64,000 nt of DNA from Perca fluviatilis (GCF_010015445.1 NC_053133.1:24393582-24457581), one strand, 5' to 3'; counted from the first letter of the stretch, positions 1 to 12,399 are shown. Notes: generated from the sequence alone by a model not told the origin. Made by a program: numbers and translations.

Positions 1-1205
1 ATTTTTTTCTGTGGGTATCAGCATGCTTAACAAAGTGAACCTAAGTCTTTGTTTGACCTGTCTGTTCTGAGCAGTTTGTGCATCATCATTGTGCAAATAT
101 CCCTGTGTTAACAGATGTTTCAACTCTGATTAGCAGTGTTGTGTAATCAGGCAGTCGCTCAGAACAGCTCTCCACTCCACAATGTGGGTAGTCTCAGTTT
201 AGAGCAGTTTTTGGAGCAAAAAGGAGATTTTTTTTGTCTCTTGGAAAGTATGTTGAAGTAAAACAAAAAAGAAAGAGAATATATGCAAATAGGTTTCATA
301 TTCATTATACCTTATGGCAGCAATGGCTCTGGCTAAAACATGAAAAATAGCATCTTGGGTACAAACATGGGCTAACAAAAGTAGAGGTTATATAATGGCA
401 CAATAGATGTAGACATGTCTTGACTTTATCCCTGTAAAGAGTTTTTTATCTGCCAAATCACTGGCTTAGCCCATACATAACACATAAGAAAAACATACTT
501 TGCACTCTACCTACAGTATAGGTAATCTTTGGGGACATGAAAGGGGGAAATCCTATTGTATCCAGATTAGGTTCTTTAAGCTTTCCTGTCACTTTTAGAC
601 TGGCTTATCACAGAAGATAAACTGAAGTCTGAGTGTTAATAGAAATGTATCACTGTTTTGTGTCAAAGTTGAAATGTAAATGTAAATGTAGGTTAAAATG
701 TGGTGCTGATTTCTCCGGTTTTCCAGCTGAAGCATTAAACAGTCTGCAGTGGATGGCTTTGCCGCCTGTTTGTCACGTTTTTGGAATCATCAGCAAGGTG
801 AAAGTTGACTAAGTGTAATAGTGTAAACTATGTGAACATGTGGATAGATAACAGCACAGCTTAGTGTTGAAGAGGAGGTGTTGAAAAGAGCCTACTCTCT
901 GATGTGATGCAGTAACAGCTAATGATGAACAGAGAACTGAGTTTTAAAAAATGATGAACTGCAAAATGAGTTAAACAAAACTACAAAATATAGCAGGAAG
1001 GAAAACACAGGACAACTTTGAGGAAACGGTGCAAGAAAAAAATGCTCCCTTAAATGCACACACAGCTGATTTGCAAATGAGAAATGGCTGTGAAACACAC
1101 ATTAGGACTGATCTACAACCGTCTTCCTCAGTGTTGCTTCACTAAGAATTAACCAGAGAAGAAAAAAAAAAGATCTGGACACCGCAGCGGGTGCAACAAG
1201 CAACA
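1..1205. other. Anonymous AT-rich DNA
   Basis: No long open frame, inverted-repeat pair or match to another part of the window was seen. The only local structure is a short run of AAATGT units near 670-690. It may be intergenic or intronic. Confidence 0.5.
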
Positions 1206-2567
1206 TTAAAGGGACGCTTCACCGATTAGCATTAACCTTTGTATCAGTAGAAACCCGGTAGTATTTTCGAAATGCCGTGCTTCCCTCCCTCATGTCCCCC
1301 TGAGACTAGATTTCTCTGTATTGTGGGTCTGGAAAAAAGCCTCTGGTGACGCAAAAATGGTCATTTAGCGTCATCGGAGGCATTTTTGCCCAGAGGCTAT
1401 GGACCACAGCCAGCTAGTTCTGCATGTTTTCAACCTGCCCATAGGGGGTGGGACTGTCACTACCTGATGCAAGTCCAGTATTAGCCATCTTGAAGCTAAG
1501 CTAAACAGGCTCTCTCTTTTCAGCCGCAAACTTTTACAACAATTATGTGCATTCAAACTACCGCACATGTGCACCACCGGGATACATTGGTACAGATCGG
1601 AGAATATACAGGAAACTTTATTACAGACGGAACCAGCACCTCAGCCTGCGGTGTCACTCGATGCCGCTAGCCGGGTAAGGGGACATCGAAAGCGGTACGC
1701 GTGAAAGCGGAAACGCGGAACGAGGGCAGGAGTTCAAGCTAGGTGGAAAGCTAACGCTAGCCGGCCACCTATTCCATCCATCCTGCTTGCAAGTATCCGC
1801 TCATTAGACAACAAACTGGACTACATCCAACTTCAACGAAAATCCCAACGCGAGTTCAGAGACTGCTGTGTTTTTGTTTTTGTGGAAACATGGCTGAACA
1901 ACAGTGTACCAGACTCAGCCATCCAGCTACCAGGCCCGCCAGCCTTCTGAGCAGATGCTGCTCTGTCGCGTAAGACTCGTGGAGGTGGGCTGTGTTAACA
2001 CAGACACGTAATGGGGTACTTTTATCCAACTACTGCTAACCGCTGGTGGAGTTTCTGACTGTTAAATGCCGACCATTCTACATTACATGCAAATTCACGG
2101 CTGTGTTCATACTCTGTATTAACATCACACCAAGCGCTAATGCTACCAATGTGTTAGCTGAACTTTACAGAGCCTATAATGTGTGTGCGCTAAATGTAAC
2201 CTGTTTCGTATGTCGTTTTTATATAATGCCGTTTTTATATATTTTAAATGTGTAACACCACTTGAGCCACAGTGAAACGTTGTTTCGTGTATATGGCTGA
2301 AATGACAATTAAACACATTTGAGTTGACTTGACTGCCTCACTGTCTATGTCCGTAACTGGTAGGCGTGGCTTGGGAGTGGACTCGTAGGGAAGTGAAGCA
2401 AGTGCATTCTGAGAGTTGTTGTCTTTCATCCACATGAGCCAAAAATACATTTTCTAGCTTTTCTCGGTCTAGAAGGCGCCAACTTCGGACAAAATGTCAC
2501 ATTTCTACTGCATAAATGACCCAATTTAATACATAGTCATCTTTCCAGCGGTGAAATATCCCTTTAA
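1206..2567 (+). mobile_element. TTAA-bounded MITE-like element (family N), interrupted by a LINE
   Basis: The left end reads TTAAAGGGACGCTTCACCG. The right end is its imperfect inverse, CGGTGAAATATCCCTTTAA, so the unit has terminal inverted repeats inside a TTAA pair. The native interior runs to roughly 1600 and resumes after about 2336. Between them lies LINE-derived sequence, so the element predates that insertion. No transposase is visible. The TTAA boundary fits piggyBac- or Kolobok-type target sites. The superfamily call is inference. Confidence 0.65.
1600..2336 (+). pseudogene. Internally deleted L2/Rex1-like LINE: endonuclease remnant joined to a 3' tail
   Basis: Three blocks on the plus strand read like the apurinic-type endonuclease domain of a fish non-LTR retrotransposon ORF2. 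They are a stretch near 1790-1950 with [13 protein letters not shown] and [19 protein letters not shown], a frameshifted block near 1950-2000 with RKTRGGGLC, and 2046-2180 with EFLTVKCRPFY and NVLAELYRAYN. The ETWL motif is typical of the domain. After about 2185 the sequence passes directly to a tail ending in ATGACAATTAAACACATTTG, so the reverse transcriptase is missing. Stops and frameshifts show it is dead. The family assignment comes from recalled motif similarity. The left edge is approximate. Confidence 0.65.
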
Positions 2568-2577
2568 GCTACAGAAA

Positions 2578-2958
2578 CTAAAGCTATATTGCGTAGTTTC
2601 TGTCGCCCCACAAGGAATTCTAAGTAATGACAACAACACTGTTGGCACGTCCACTTGATACAAGCCTTCCGTGATCACGCACCGCCCCTCCCCCTCCTCA
2701 ATGCAGTTGCTAGTAGCCAAGGAGGACACGGAGGATTAAAAAAAACAAGATGGACTCTTCAGAAGAGGTAATTATCTTCACTTGAGTTTCTGCGCGGGAA
2801 AGTCGCCGGATGCCACAATCTTCTGAACATAGCCATACTGAGAGATCCAGAGAGAGTTGTGTGGAGCTGATAGTCTTAATTAACTTTGTAGAAACTCATT
2901 TGGCAATGGCTTGAATGTAACTTCATTAATATCAAAACTTTAGGCACTACAGCTTTAA
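2578..2958 (+). mobile_element. Family A MITE, copy 1
   Basis: Non-coding unit of about 380 bp, present four times in the window. The ends are inverted, about CTAAAGCTATATTGCGTAG on the left and GGCACTACAGCTTTAA on the right. Internal landmarks are GGCACGTCCACTTGATACAAG, a T-rich-to-G-rich core, and GATGGACTCTTCAGAAGAGG. It abuts family N after 10 bases. Short Met frames inside recur as shadows in the other copies and are not genes. Confidence 0.8.
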
Positions 2959-4285
2959 ATAACTTGTCACTTCTTATAGACTCAACAGTGGAATAAAATA
3001 ACACCAAAGCATCAACACAGAGATGTAATGAAACAATATAAACTCCACAGCAACTACAGCCAACAACACTTTTTAAAGCATGACGAGAGCAGCAGAGTTT
3101 TTACACACCACATAGTGTACACACAACGCTGCGTGATAGACAACGCAGGGGTTGCTGGTGTTCTCATCTGGAGAGTGAGTTCAGTGAGTGTGCTGTACTT
3201 AACTGTCTGCAAATATTCTGCAAGTCTTGAGCCCCGCAAAGTCCTCCTCAGTCTGCTCCAGGTTCAACCTCCCTGCTCGTTCATTCTCAAAGCACAATAT
3301 AACCTAATGTATATCCACTCAGCCTCTCTGTCCCAGTATGACTTCAATATCCACGTAAAAACACACAAAAGCAGAGACTGATGCCATGTTCATGTTATGT
3401 ACTGTAGGATGGGAAAGGTTTGCATGTGTATGCACATTAGTATACTGGTTATTTTATTTGTGGTTTTGAGGGAAATCCTTGCCATTGCTTCCATCCATCT
3501 ATCCCACAACATGAACGCCACATTATAACAAGTGTAATATTCATACTGAATGAGTAGTTCTCCAGCAGATGTGCGGGCAAGTGGAGGTAAAAAATACATG
3601 CATACATGCATGATTAAAACTGCTTGAAATTGTTTTCAATTTTAGCTTGAAGGGTGGACTGGAGCAGATAAGGGGACAAGTATTTTTTTCTTTTTTTGTG
3701 CTTTTGGACAGCTTTAGCACCGAGTCAGAAATATTAAAGCTTTTAGATTTACAGTTGTACAATAATTACCACTTGAGGTTGCTGTAAGGAATTTCAACAT
3801 GTCAGTAAGTGGTAATAATAGTAAGACATGATGTGAACGTGGCAGGAAATTGGGGATGAGAAAAGAGATGGAAATGATAGCTCTTTGACAATAATCAGGC
3901 GATGCCAGAATGCAGGAAATTAGATTTTTGAACGCAAAAATATTCGGAAAGAAAACCTCCACTCAGTTTGTTTTTGAAATGCTCTCAATTCTGGATTCTG
4001 CTAAATTCATCATAGGAGCAGGAGAGTTGACAACCAGTGACGGAGCATGCGGCAGTTTTGAAAGACAGCTGACTTCAGGAAACACACTCCAAGTGGTTCA
4101 TTGTGATTCCAGCAGCATCCAAAGCCTGGCTCAGCAAACTCTCATTAAGGCTTGAGAAGAACAGCCTTTGAGCTCATAGGCCAAACTGCAGACTCACATT
4201 AGAAAGCGGAAATTGGAAGGGAAGAAGCTCAAGACGCAATTGTAAATGAGTTAACCTGAATGGATTGTTAGCTACCAGAGAAGTT
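2959..4285. other. Anonymous DNA with one 117-codon open frame
   Basis: The plus-strand frame at 3028-3381 is the longest here. Its product shows no domain, signal peptide or recognisable similarity, and no flanking splice signals stand out. I treat it as a chance frame. No terminal repeats were recognised in this stretch. Confidence 0.4.
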
Positions 4286-4797
4286 TTAAAGGTCCCATGG
4301 CAATGAAAACTTTATGATGTATTTTAACATTAATATGCGTTCCCCCAGCCTGCCTATGGTCCCCCAGTGGCTAGAAATGGCGATAGGTCTAAACCAAGCC
4401 CTGGGTATCCTGCTCTGCCTTTGAGAAAATGAAAGCTCAGATGGGCCGATCTGGAATCTTTCCTATATGACGTCATAAGGGGAAAGGTTACCTCCCCTTT
4501 CTTTGCTTTGCCAGAGAATTTGGCCCGCCCATGAGAAAGAGAGAGACATCATGGTGTTGGTCAAGGCCACATCCCCACCCTCCACCTTGCCCTCCACTCT
4601 CTCCTCCTCAATAACATTTAAAACTACAGACACAGAAATGGCACATCCTAAGGAAAGCTCATTGTGGGACTGGCTCGTAGTGGCTGTATTTCTGTACCAA
4701 GGCTGAATTTCGGGAAAGAGACTTCAGATAGAGTATTAGGGGACCACTGAGGCCTATATTAAAGCATCCAAAAAGCAGCATATCATAGGACCTTTAA
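4286..4797 (+). mobile_element. Family B MITE, copy 1 (single 46-bp unit)
   Basis: Starts TTAAAGGTCCCATGGCAATG and ends with the inverse, CATAGGACCTTTAA. Interior landmarks include CCCCCAGCCTGCCTATGGTC and GATGGGCCGATCTGGAATC. Near the right end it has a single copy, about 4710-4756, of a 46-bp motif (AGACTTCAGATA...TATATTAAAG). That motif is tandemly amplified in the two other copies of the family. Non-coding. Confidence 0.85.
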
Positions 4798-5619
4798 GAC
4801 ATTAGGGCCCCTGTTTGGGGAAAAACGTTTTTTACCTTTATATAAAAATGATCTGTATCAATCTTTTTCACTATAATGAGTTACAAATTCATGATTAGAC
4901 CTTTCTCTATATTCTGAATCCCTTTACCTCTCCCATACTCTTGTGTTCAAAAGAACTTTCACTCTTTGGTCCCATGTTCTTTATTTGTCCCTTCAGGAAC
5001 AATTGTTGCATCTGCTGCCATGGCCTTAAGACTTTTAACAACTAGGGACTGTTACTGTAGATACTTCTTACACTTGTGATTCAATTTTAAGTCATTCTAG
5101 ATGAATGGCTCCTAAACGTTTTGAAACCATGCCACATGTCACATAACATACTGTACATGGCCTTATAACAATGTATCGCGCACGGTTGTGACGCTCAAAA
5201 AAATGTATCCACTGATTTACAGACATCATGTTTGCCATTTTAGTCTACAGGAAAAAGTCTTTTTGGGCCAGAGGGGAACACGTGAGGGGCCAGGAGTTGC
5301 AATTCCCCTGTTTGGCCATTATGTTCAATTTTCTTCAAAGCCCGGTGCACTTCCTGGGGGGCCTGGGTCCTGACCAAGCGCCCGTATGTGACGAGTTGGT
5401 AAGGAGAATGTGTTGGAAATAGACAGAGGAAAAAGGTTTACAAAGAGCGTGTGGATTAAAAAAAAGGAGACATGAAAACTATGAACAACAACAATAATAC
5501 TACTGATAATGACAATAATAAAAAAAAAATCCACATTATATGATATTGTTATAGCCTATTTCAATTTATATTTTTAAATTCTCCCTCTCAAGTTTCAAAA
5601 AATCAAATGTCCATCTTTA
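4798..5619. other. Anonymous DNA between MITE B and a hAT element
   Basis: No repeat ends recognised and open frames are short. An A-rich stretch with AATAAT units lies around 5480-5530. Confidence 0.4.
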
Positions 5620-6638
5620 CTCTACAGCAGGGCTGTAGTCAAGTCCACCTTTGTCGAGTCCAAGACAAGTCCAAGACCAGGACTAGTCGAAACCAAGTCC
5701 AAAGAGGTTTAAGTCCAAATGAGAGACAGTCAAGATTGTAGAAAGAAAGGGTGAAAATTGGCCACATTATTTACTTAAAATATAAAATGGAAATGTTCCC
5801 ATTCTTGAACTTATTACTTGTCCTGAAGAATTCAAAGTACAAAGTGCTCACTGACATTAGATGTACATGTGTTCGAAACCGTTCCCTATCACGATTAATT
5901 TAATTCACTATAAAATGTACAATGCACTGCTAATTTGAGTGTACGTACGATGTATACCACAATGCAATGCGGCCGCATTTTCCCAGAGGAGAAGAAGAAG
6001 CAGAAGTCACCAAGAAAACTGAAAGAAGAAATGGAGCTGACCTTCATTTTCTAAACAGTGGAACTGTAACATGTAACATATATACAACATTTTAGTATCC
6101 TACTGGGTGCTCGGTTTGTTTCAGGGACGTATTAGAAGTATTTTTGTTTCAGTTTGTTTACATGATGCTGGGCGCGCCCGCCTCCGTCACACAAACAACG
6201 GGCACATCTACTGACCCAAGTCACGCGCAACGATGTGTTTTCAGTGTCCGAAATCTGGTTTGGTCGTTCCCTATATAGTTCATTATTTAATAAACACTAG
6301 GGAATAGTGAGTGAGTGAATGAGGGAACGGTTTCGAACACAGCTATTGCGTAGGTGGCCAAAATGAAAATGATTGCTATCTGATGATTGAGGAAGCTTAC
6401 TGTATATGATGCAGCCAGGCGTATACCAGGCCACCAATCTTGATGCCTGTTCTAGATGGATTTTGAATTAAACTAATACCTGTTTTCTGAACGAGCGCGC
6501 TTCATCAATGGTTTTGTTTTGAAGGAGGAAGTTATTTTAGAATAAAAGCATATAGTGCCGGACTCGGTCGAGACCAACTACAATATTTGGCGAGTCCAAG
6601 ACGAATCCGGACTCAAGTACTAGGGCCCTGCTCTACAG
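5620..6638. mobile_element. Non-autonomous hAT element with 8-bp TSD
   Basis: The element at 5628-6630 begins CAGGGCTGTAGTC and ends GTACTAGGGCCCTG. It is flanked by identical 8-bp copies of CTCTACAG at 5620-5627 and 6631-6638, the target-site duplication length of hAT transposons. Both subterminal regions repeat GAGTCCAAGAC-like motifs. No transposase frame remains. A separate 474-bp inverted-repeat unit sits inside it. Confidence 0.9.
5868..6341. mobile_element. 474-bp inverted-repeat element nested in the hAT
   Basis: It is bounded by a perfect 20-bp inverted repeat, TGTGTTCGAAACCGTTCCCT at 5868-5887 and its exact complement at 6322-6341. The interior is GC-richer than the host element and holds GCGGCCGC and GGCGCGCC. 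No coding frame. No clear target duplication was seen, so the superfamily is unresolved. Confidence 0.75.
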
Positions 6639-8224
6639 TTCACAGACCAAACACATTTTTGGAAGTTTCCATGGCAACAGAGTGACAACTTCCTGTCTCT
6701 CAAAAGTGCCACAGAGATGAGCACGAGATGACTTCATTGGCATCGCTTATTCAGGTGACACTTTAGTGTTGTAGCGGAGTGGACCGTTTCACTTTATTCA
6801 CCTCGCTGTGTCTGCATTTATTCTTCACTTGCACTCGATACTTTGCTGTACCTTCCTACCTCAGGCAGCTCTTGCAGCAAATGTGAGGTAATCACAGGTG
6901 AAAGAGCTACGGTGTTCTTTGGATTAGCGTCCCTGCATCTCCCTCAGCCAGTCAGACTAAAAACAGCTGTCTACTGTATGAATCTACAGTTTCTAGATGA
7001 GGCAGACGAACCCCTGCCAAGATCAAAAGAAGCATCTGAGCTTATGTCTATATCAGAAGCTCACAGATGCAAAGGATTCCACCAGCTCCCTGTGAAACCG
7101 AGATCAGATCTAAAAAATCTGCCTTTATTCATTTTTTAGACGTGACACTTTTGAAGTGTGTGTGTGTCACAGTTTCATCACATGTTTGACCATGTTGCTA
7201 AAAGTCAGCTCTGCACCTTTTTATGCGGGAGAAGCACCCTCATGTAGGATTTATGCCCCATGTAGACATGACAGATTAATTGTCTTCTGCTGTTCTTGTC
7301 AACACCAGGGCATCCATTCTTCATGTTGATGCCCTGACAATATGCACAAGCATCAATCAAAGATCATCTTCAAGTAAAGCAATCATGGAAAAGGCAAGTC
7401 GACACAAACAATAGATGTTCTTGTCTCAACAAGAAAACAGCACATAGGGAAGAACACAGCAGAGGAAGTATCAAAGCAGTATGACGATTTTGCTGCAAAT
7501 GAACACCAGAGGGCAGAGTAGCATGCTTTTCCAACCTCCAGCTCAATGCATGGGGTGATGCACATGTAGTAGATATGCCTGGTTAAGAGGAAATTGCCAA
7601 TACGTCTGAACTAATAAAGTGCAAAACAGCCTCTGCAGAGACAAAATGAGGATTTGCTAAAGTCACAAGGGTCTTATCCCAATGTTAATTAAAAAGGAAA
7701 CTGCATTCAGTGCAATTCATTAGAGAGAAATTAAAGAAATAAGCATGCAAAGTCAGTCAGTCCATAAATCATCTTCAAATCAGTATTTATTTAGCAACTT
7801 TTTGCTCTGCAGCCATCTTTAAATGTTGATGATAGTAGGCTCAGAAAGCATGTTTTGATTCAGTTACATTTCTGTGCAGGGGGAGGGTAGTCAACTCCAC
7901 TGGGTAATACAGTATTCATTATCGTCAATGCTTTGTTTTGTGTCTGTGTGGTGAACCTTCACATGTTTCAGTTAGGTGCCTCACAGTAAAGATGCCAATG
8001 TTGCACAAATTCATTCCTCATCAGATCACACATAGCTGCACAAAGCGAGATTTATGTAATATGATTTAGAAATAATTGAGTTGAAACATGAGTTTTCTGA
8101 CCTGGCTGCTCTTTGACAAAAGGAAAATATAATAATTGACTATGTTATTATTTATGCAACGAACAAAATATACAATATAAATATGTCTGGGACCGTTACA
8201 ACCACATTTGCCTAATAAGGCAGG
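6639..8224. other. Anonymous DNA
   Basis: The longest Met frame is 98 codons (6843-7139, plus) with no recognisable domain. No long inverted or tandem repeat was noticed. Confidence 0.4.
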
Positions 8225-8300
8225 AGCTAAATCTAATCATTAAAGAGGGAAAAGGTAACACCAGATATGCATAAAGGTAACTAGCCTAGCTTAACAAAGT
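8225..8300 (+). repeat. Diverged direct repeat, left copy
   Basis: A block containing CTAAATCTAATCATTAAAGAG and TAACTAGCCTAGCTTA recurs with changes at about 9045-9115. It is probably part of a larger fragmented element interrupted by family I. Confidence 0.4.
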
Positions 8301-8405
8301 TGCAGTATAATTGCCATTTTTTCAGCCTAAGTTGGCGTGCCTTGATGTTGCCAACTCAGGCAAAAACCTGAAACCTGAAGAAGCAGTGAGTGACTACACG
8401 TCAGC

Positions 8406-8916
8406 TTAAAAGGTCCAGTGTGTAACGTGTTTAATTGTTCATTATCAAAATCTGTGTTGCCCGTTCACAAACTTGTCATTTTTCATGAATATTTACCACC
8501 GCCATCAATTCCAAGTATTCCTATTGGCTTGAAATGTTACATTTGCATTCGCATGAACTGGGGTAGACGCTCCATATTCATGCTCCATCTTGAAATACAT
8601 TAGCCGGTAAGGGACATACAGGACATACTGCTCTGCCTTTCGTGATTTCGCTGTCACGTGATAAAGTCACAATGCTGCTAATGCTGCTAATGGGTATCGT
8701 AGTTTCCCGGCCCCGGCAAGATTGAAGAAGGAAACATGGAGGACCACATATATTCAAAATCCAAATTTCAGGAACAGGAGTCTTCTTTGCCCAGAAAAAG
8801 AAAAAGGATATTGAAAAGAACAAGAGACTGATTTGAACTGCATGGTGCAAGAGAGTTGATTGCGATATATGATCTCAACGCTAGATGGGAGAAATTCCTA
8901 CACATTGGACCTTTAA
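8406..8916 (+). mobile_element. Family I MITE (TTAAAAGGTCCAGTGTG ends)
   Basis: Left end TTAAAAGGTCCAGTGTGTAA and right end CTACACATTGGACCTTTAA are inverted and lie inside a TTAA pair. The interior carries tandem AATGCTGCT units near 8672-8690 and no transposase. Frames on either strand are shadows. Confidence 0.8.
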
Positions 8917-9044
8917 AGCCAGCTAGTTAGATAACCTTACCTTAAACTACGTTACCAACTTTTCCCTCTTTCCTGTTATTGAAAAATCCACTTTGATGCG
9001 CCAACATCCCAGTAATTTAGTTTGTTAAAGCACATAAATAAAGC

Positions 9045-9165
9045 AGTAACTAAATATAATCCTAATGGAGAGAAAGTAAAGTAATCTTGCTAAAGATAAC
9101 TAGCCTAGCTTAGCAGAGAAACAGTAAATGCCCTATTTCAACAAACGGTGGCGTATCCCTTTCAG
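9045..9165. repeat. Diverged direct repeat, right copy, with E2-type end
   Basis: The right partner of the block at 8225-8300. It is followed by GCCCTATTTCAACAAACGGTGGCG and TATCCCTTT, which resembles the right terminus of the foldback at 36594-37068. It may be the end of a degraded TTAA-family element. Confidence 0.4.
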
Positions 9166-10313
9166 AGACAATTAGGACAATTGTGTGATACTTAAATGCA
9201 TTAACTAACCATACCAGTTACCATAAAACTAGCTCCTTTAATTCATGGACAAGAAAGCTGAAGAAGACATATTTTGTCTGTAGTCACTGTTTTTTACAAG
9301 TTGCTGCTCTCTGCCTCACATAGTTTGATCTGATGCAAGAAGTGTCCATAGTTTCTCTTGGTCAAATCCTTCTTTATCACAGTCCTACGTTGTGATTTAA
9401 ACAGATAAGACAGTGTATTTGTACATTCATGACCATATAACTCTTCCCTTATAAAAAGACACAAATGGCTTCCCAGGTGTTTGGAGCGGTTCGAAGGAGA
9501 TGGAGGGATTTGAGAAGAGAGATTTAAAAAAAAAAAAAAAAAAAGAGGAAAAACAGAGACAGATAGATGGACAGACAAGGAAGGAGCGAAGGTAGGAAGT
9601 TTTGGAGGAGATGGAGGACGGCTGGTGCATATCGGGATTGATGCTGTGAAGGTGACCTGGGATTACTCTGGTCCTATTCCACAATCTCATCCTGGTATCT
9701 GAAACTCATCGCCCAGCGGAATGAGCTCAGCTGTCCACATCCCTAAGTAAGTCTTCGGCTGAACCCCCAATCTACCCAGAGCAAGAATGTAAGCTGGGCT
9801 AGCGGATATTCTCTTTTTTTTTTTTTCAACAGACAATGCCTTGAATGTTAGTTCGCAGTAGATTTGGATGGCGACATTTGGTCGCAGGAAGCCGGAGAAA
9901 ACTTATAATGATGCCCTTTACTTTAGCTTTCGCTGGAAATCCATGCAGTGCTCAAAACATTATCACAGAATGAAAAACCTATATGACAGATGGAGGTGAT
10001 GTTAGGTAACACACACAAGGTTGAAAAGGGTGTTGCTACTGGCTATTTTTCCTATCATTTTGTGCATTTAACATTTAACAAGACTTCTACACAATAACCC
10101 AACAAGGCAGTTGCAGCAAAAGTATTTTCCATTCTGTAGAATGATTCTATTTTACATTTTGGTTGCAGGGTATCCCTTTCCTAGGATATTTTTAAATCTA
10201 GAGGCCCACATTTACAACACATTCTCACTCCCAACGTTCTCCCTATGAAGTGAAACTACTTAAGAATTATTCAGATTACAAAGTGAAGTGATTGCATTGG
10301 TAGTAGTCTATAT
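9166..10313. other. Mostly anonymous DNA
   Basis: Contains poly-A near 9527-9544 and poly-T near 9812-9826. A fragment at about 10210-10245 reads ACACATTCTCACTCCC, like the terminus of the composite element at 55656. No gene seen. Confidence 0.4.
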
Positions 10314-10687
10314 CAAGGACGTTCCACGTCTGGGATTGCTCCGGTGCTGCCGTTAATTCCGACGGATGCATGTCTTTTCAGCCGATGTCCGTTTCCTTCT
10401 GCTTTCTTTGTGTTGGAATTTTAAACTCTGGTGGATTCATGAGGACTATGGTTAACTGCTCCTCAGATCTCTGCAGGGTAAATCCAGACAGCTAGCTAGA
10501 CTATCGGTCCATTCTGAGTTTTCTGTTGCACGACTAAAACAACTTTTGAACGTACACATAATCCACTAAAACAAGTTCTTTCCCGAGGCTATTTTGCAGC
10601 GGCACCGTGGCTCCGTGCGAAGCTTAGCGCCGCCCAAGACGATTGTGATTGGTTTAAAAAAATGCCAATAAACCAGAGCACGTTTTT
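10314..10687 (+). mobile_element. Family C element, copy 1 (right end missing)
   Basis: Begins TAGTCTATATCAAGGACGTT and shares CTCAGATCTCTGCAGGGTAA, CTAGCTAGACTATC and CCCGAGGCTATTTTGCAG with four other copies. It stops after AACCAGAGCACGTTTTT, before the terminal hairpin seen in copies 2 and 4. Non-coding. Confidence 0.8.
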
Positions 10688-10743
10688 AAAAGAAATAAAC
10701 ACCTTCAACTAAATGTCAAACTGACTAGTTAAGACAAGTTCAA

Positions 10744-10870
10744 GGTGGCCCAGTGGTTATGGCTTCACATATTGGACAGTGTTGACACCATGTGCTCATC
10801 AGCATTTGTCAAAGTGTCCTTGAGTAAGATGCCAAACAACTTGCCAACTCAGCACAACCCACCCAGAATA
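10744..10870 (+). repeat. Candidate tRNA-like SINE fragment
   Basis: GGTGGCCCAGTGGTTATGG resembles a pol III A-box region. It is followed by GTGTCCTTGAGTAAGATGCC, a body motif I associate with fish SINEs. The B-box and 3' tail are not clear, so it may be truncated. Similarity is from memory. Confidence 0.45.
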
Positions 10871-12399
10871 AAACCATCAGTTACTTTCCAAAAATAACCT
10901 TCCAAAAGATAGACACCCATCCATTCTGACAAAAAAACTTTAAAAAAATCATTTAATCCTTCAACAATACTGTCCTACTTAAGAATAGCTCCTCTAACTC
11001 GTACCAGCTGTCAATCACTCCGGATCGGAGCATCAACTTAATGTGTAAATATAAATGAGAAATCAACAGATGTAATGGCAAGATACAACTATAATTGCTT
11101 TCTTGAGATTGCCTGCAGACATTGTGCTAGTCAATAATAAAAGATAAACTTTAAGAATAAAAAAAGTCCCCATACATAATAGAAAACATGTTCGTCCTAC
11201 TTTTAATTAGTTGTAGTGTTGCGCTTCCTCGATGTTCTGGTGATGCACTAAATGTCATCGCACACACAAAAACCTATAGGCCCTAAAAAGCATTTTCAGT
11301 AATTGCAATCAAATTTGGTTGGAGTTAATGAGCTCTAGCCCACAGTCACTCAAGAACAAAATAGCAACCGCAGATGTACTTATGAAACCAGATTGATTTG
11401 GTGAGCTCGGTGTGATAAAACTCTCCTGCCTTACTTGGCTGCAGCCTGTATTCATCAGCCGCGCTTTCTGGCAAGCCAGAAAAAAGGAAGAAATGGGAAA
11501 ACAGCGGCAGGTAGCTGGGTAGAGCCAGAGCTGATGGAAGAGAGGGGAGATTGAGAGAGAAATAGAAAGAGCCTGGGAGGGAGGAGAGCGATGCTGAATA
11601 GATGGGGGCTGAGAGGGAGTCAAAGAGGTATTGACATGGTAAGAACTGGGGAGAGCGGGGATTTACATTTCATTTGAATGGGATGATGAGCGGCACACGG
11701 AGGCAGGGAGATGGGCGAGTGGCAGGGAGATGGGAGAGTGGAACTCCCGCGGCCCTGCGGTGGAGCTGCCTTCAACATAAATACTTGCCATTTCCAACCA
11801 ATCAATTCAAGGGGACACGCTCATCATGTGCTTGTTTTTTACTCTGTTCTGTCTCTCTTCGGCTCTCGCTGCTATAATTGCTTTGCTTATGCAGGGTCAC
11901 ATGGGTGATATATGGAGTCTGTCTGCACGCCAAAACATGCTCGCAGCACCACTCCTCTTTGTACGTGTGTGCTGTATGTGTGTGTGTTTGTGTGTTAAAG
12001 CTTAAGGGCAGCTTTAATTAAAAAACAACTTCTTATTGTAATAGCTTTCTTGTTGTAAGCCGCAGCCTTCTCGTGGTTGAGTCTTGATTAATGAGATTAT
12101 CATACGGTCGTCCCCTTGTTGTTCCCACTCCCAAAGTACCGGCAGCGAATAAAAAAAGCAAAACAAAAGAACTTCGTACAGCCTTTGGACAAAAAACAAC
12201 TTTGTATCTGGTGGATTCCTGTCAGACCTGAGACCCAACAATTCATTCAAACCGTACGACAATATAGGTTTTTTATTGCTACCCTCTAATATGACCCAAA
12301 GGAGAATGTTTCATAAATTTAGTGGTGGCAGGAGATATGACCCACAGGAGCTTTTTCCTTCCTCATATCTAAAACAGAAAACGTTAACGGTCACAGTTT
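10871..12399. other. Anonymous DNA
   Basis: Holds a short tandem duplication of GGCAGGGAGATGGGCGAGT near 11703-11742 and a GA/CT-biased stretch at 11540-11660 that opens long frames on both strands. No protein similarity recognised. Confidence 0.4.

Noticed and set aside
2526..2729. Small ORF starting MSSLATSN, seen again at 46046
   Set aside because: Both lie in family A copies; the recurrence reflects the shared MITE sequence, and the frames break at different points.
3028..3381. 117-codon plus-strand open frame
   Set aside because: No domain, no similarity I recognise, no codon or splice context; likely chance.
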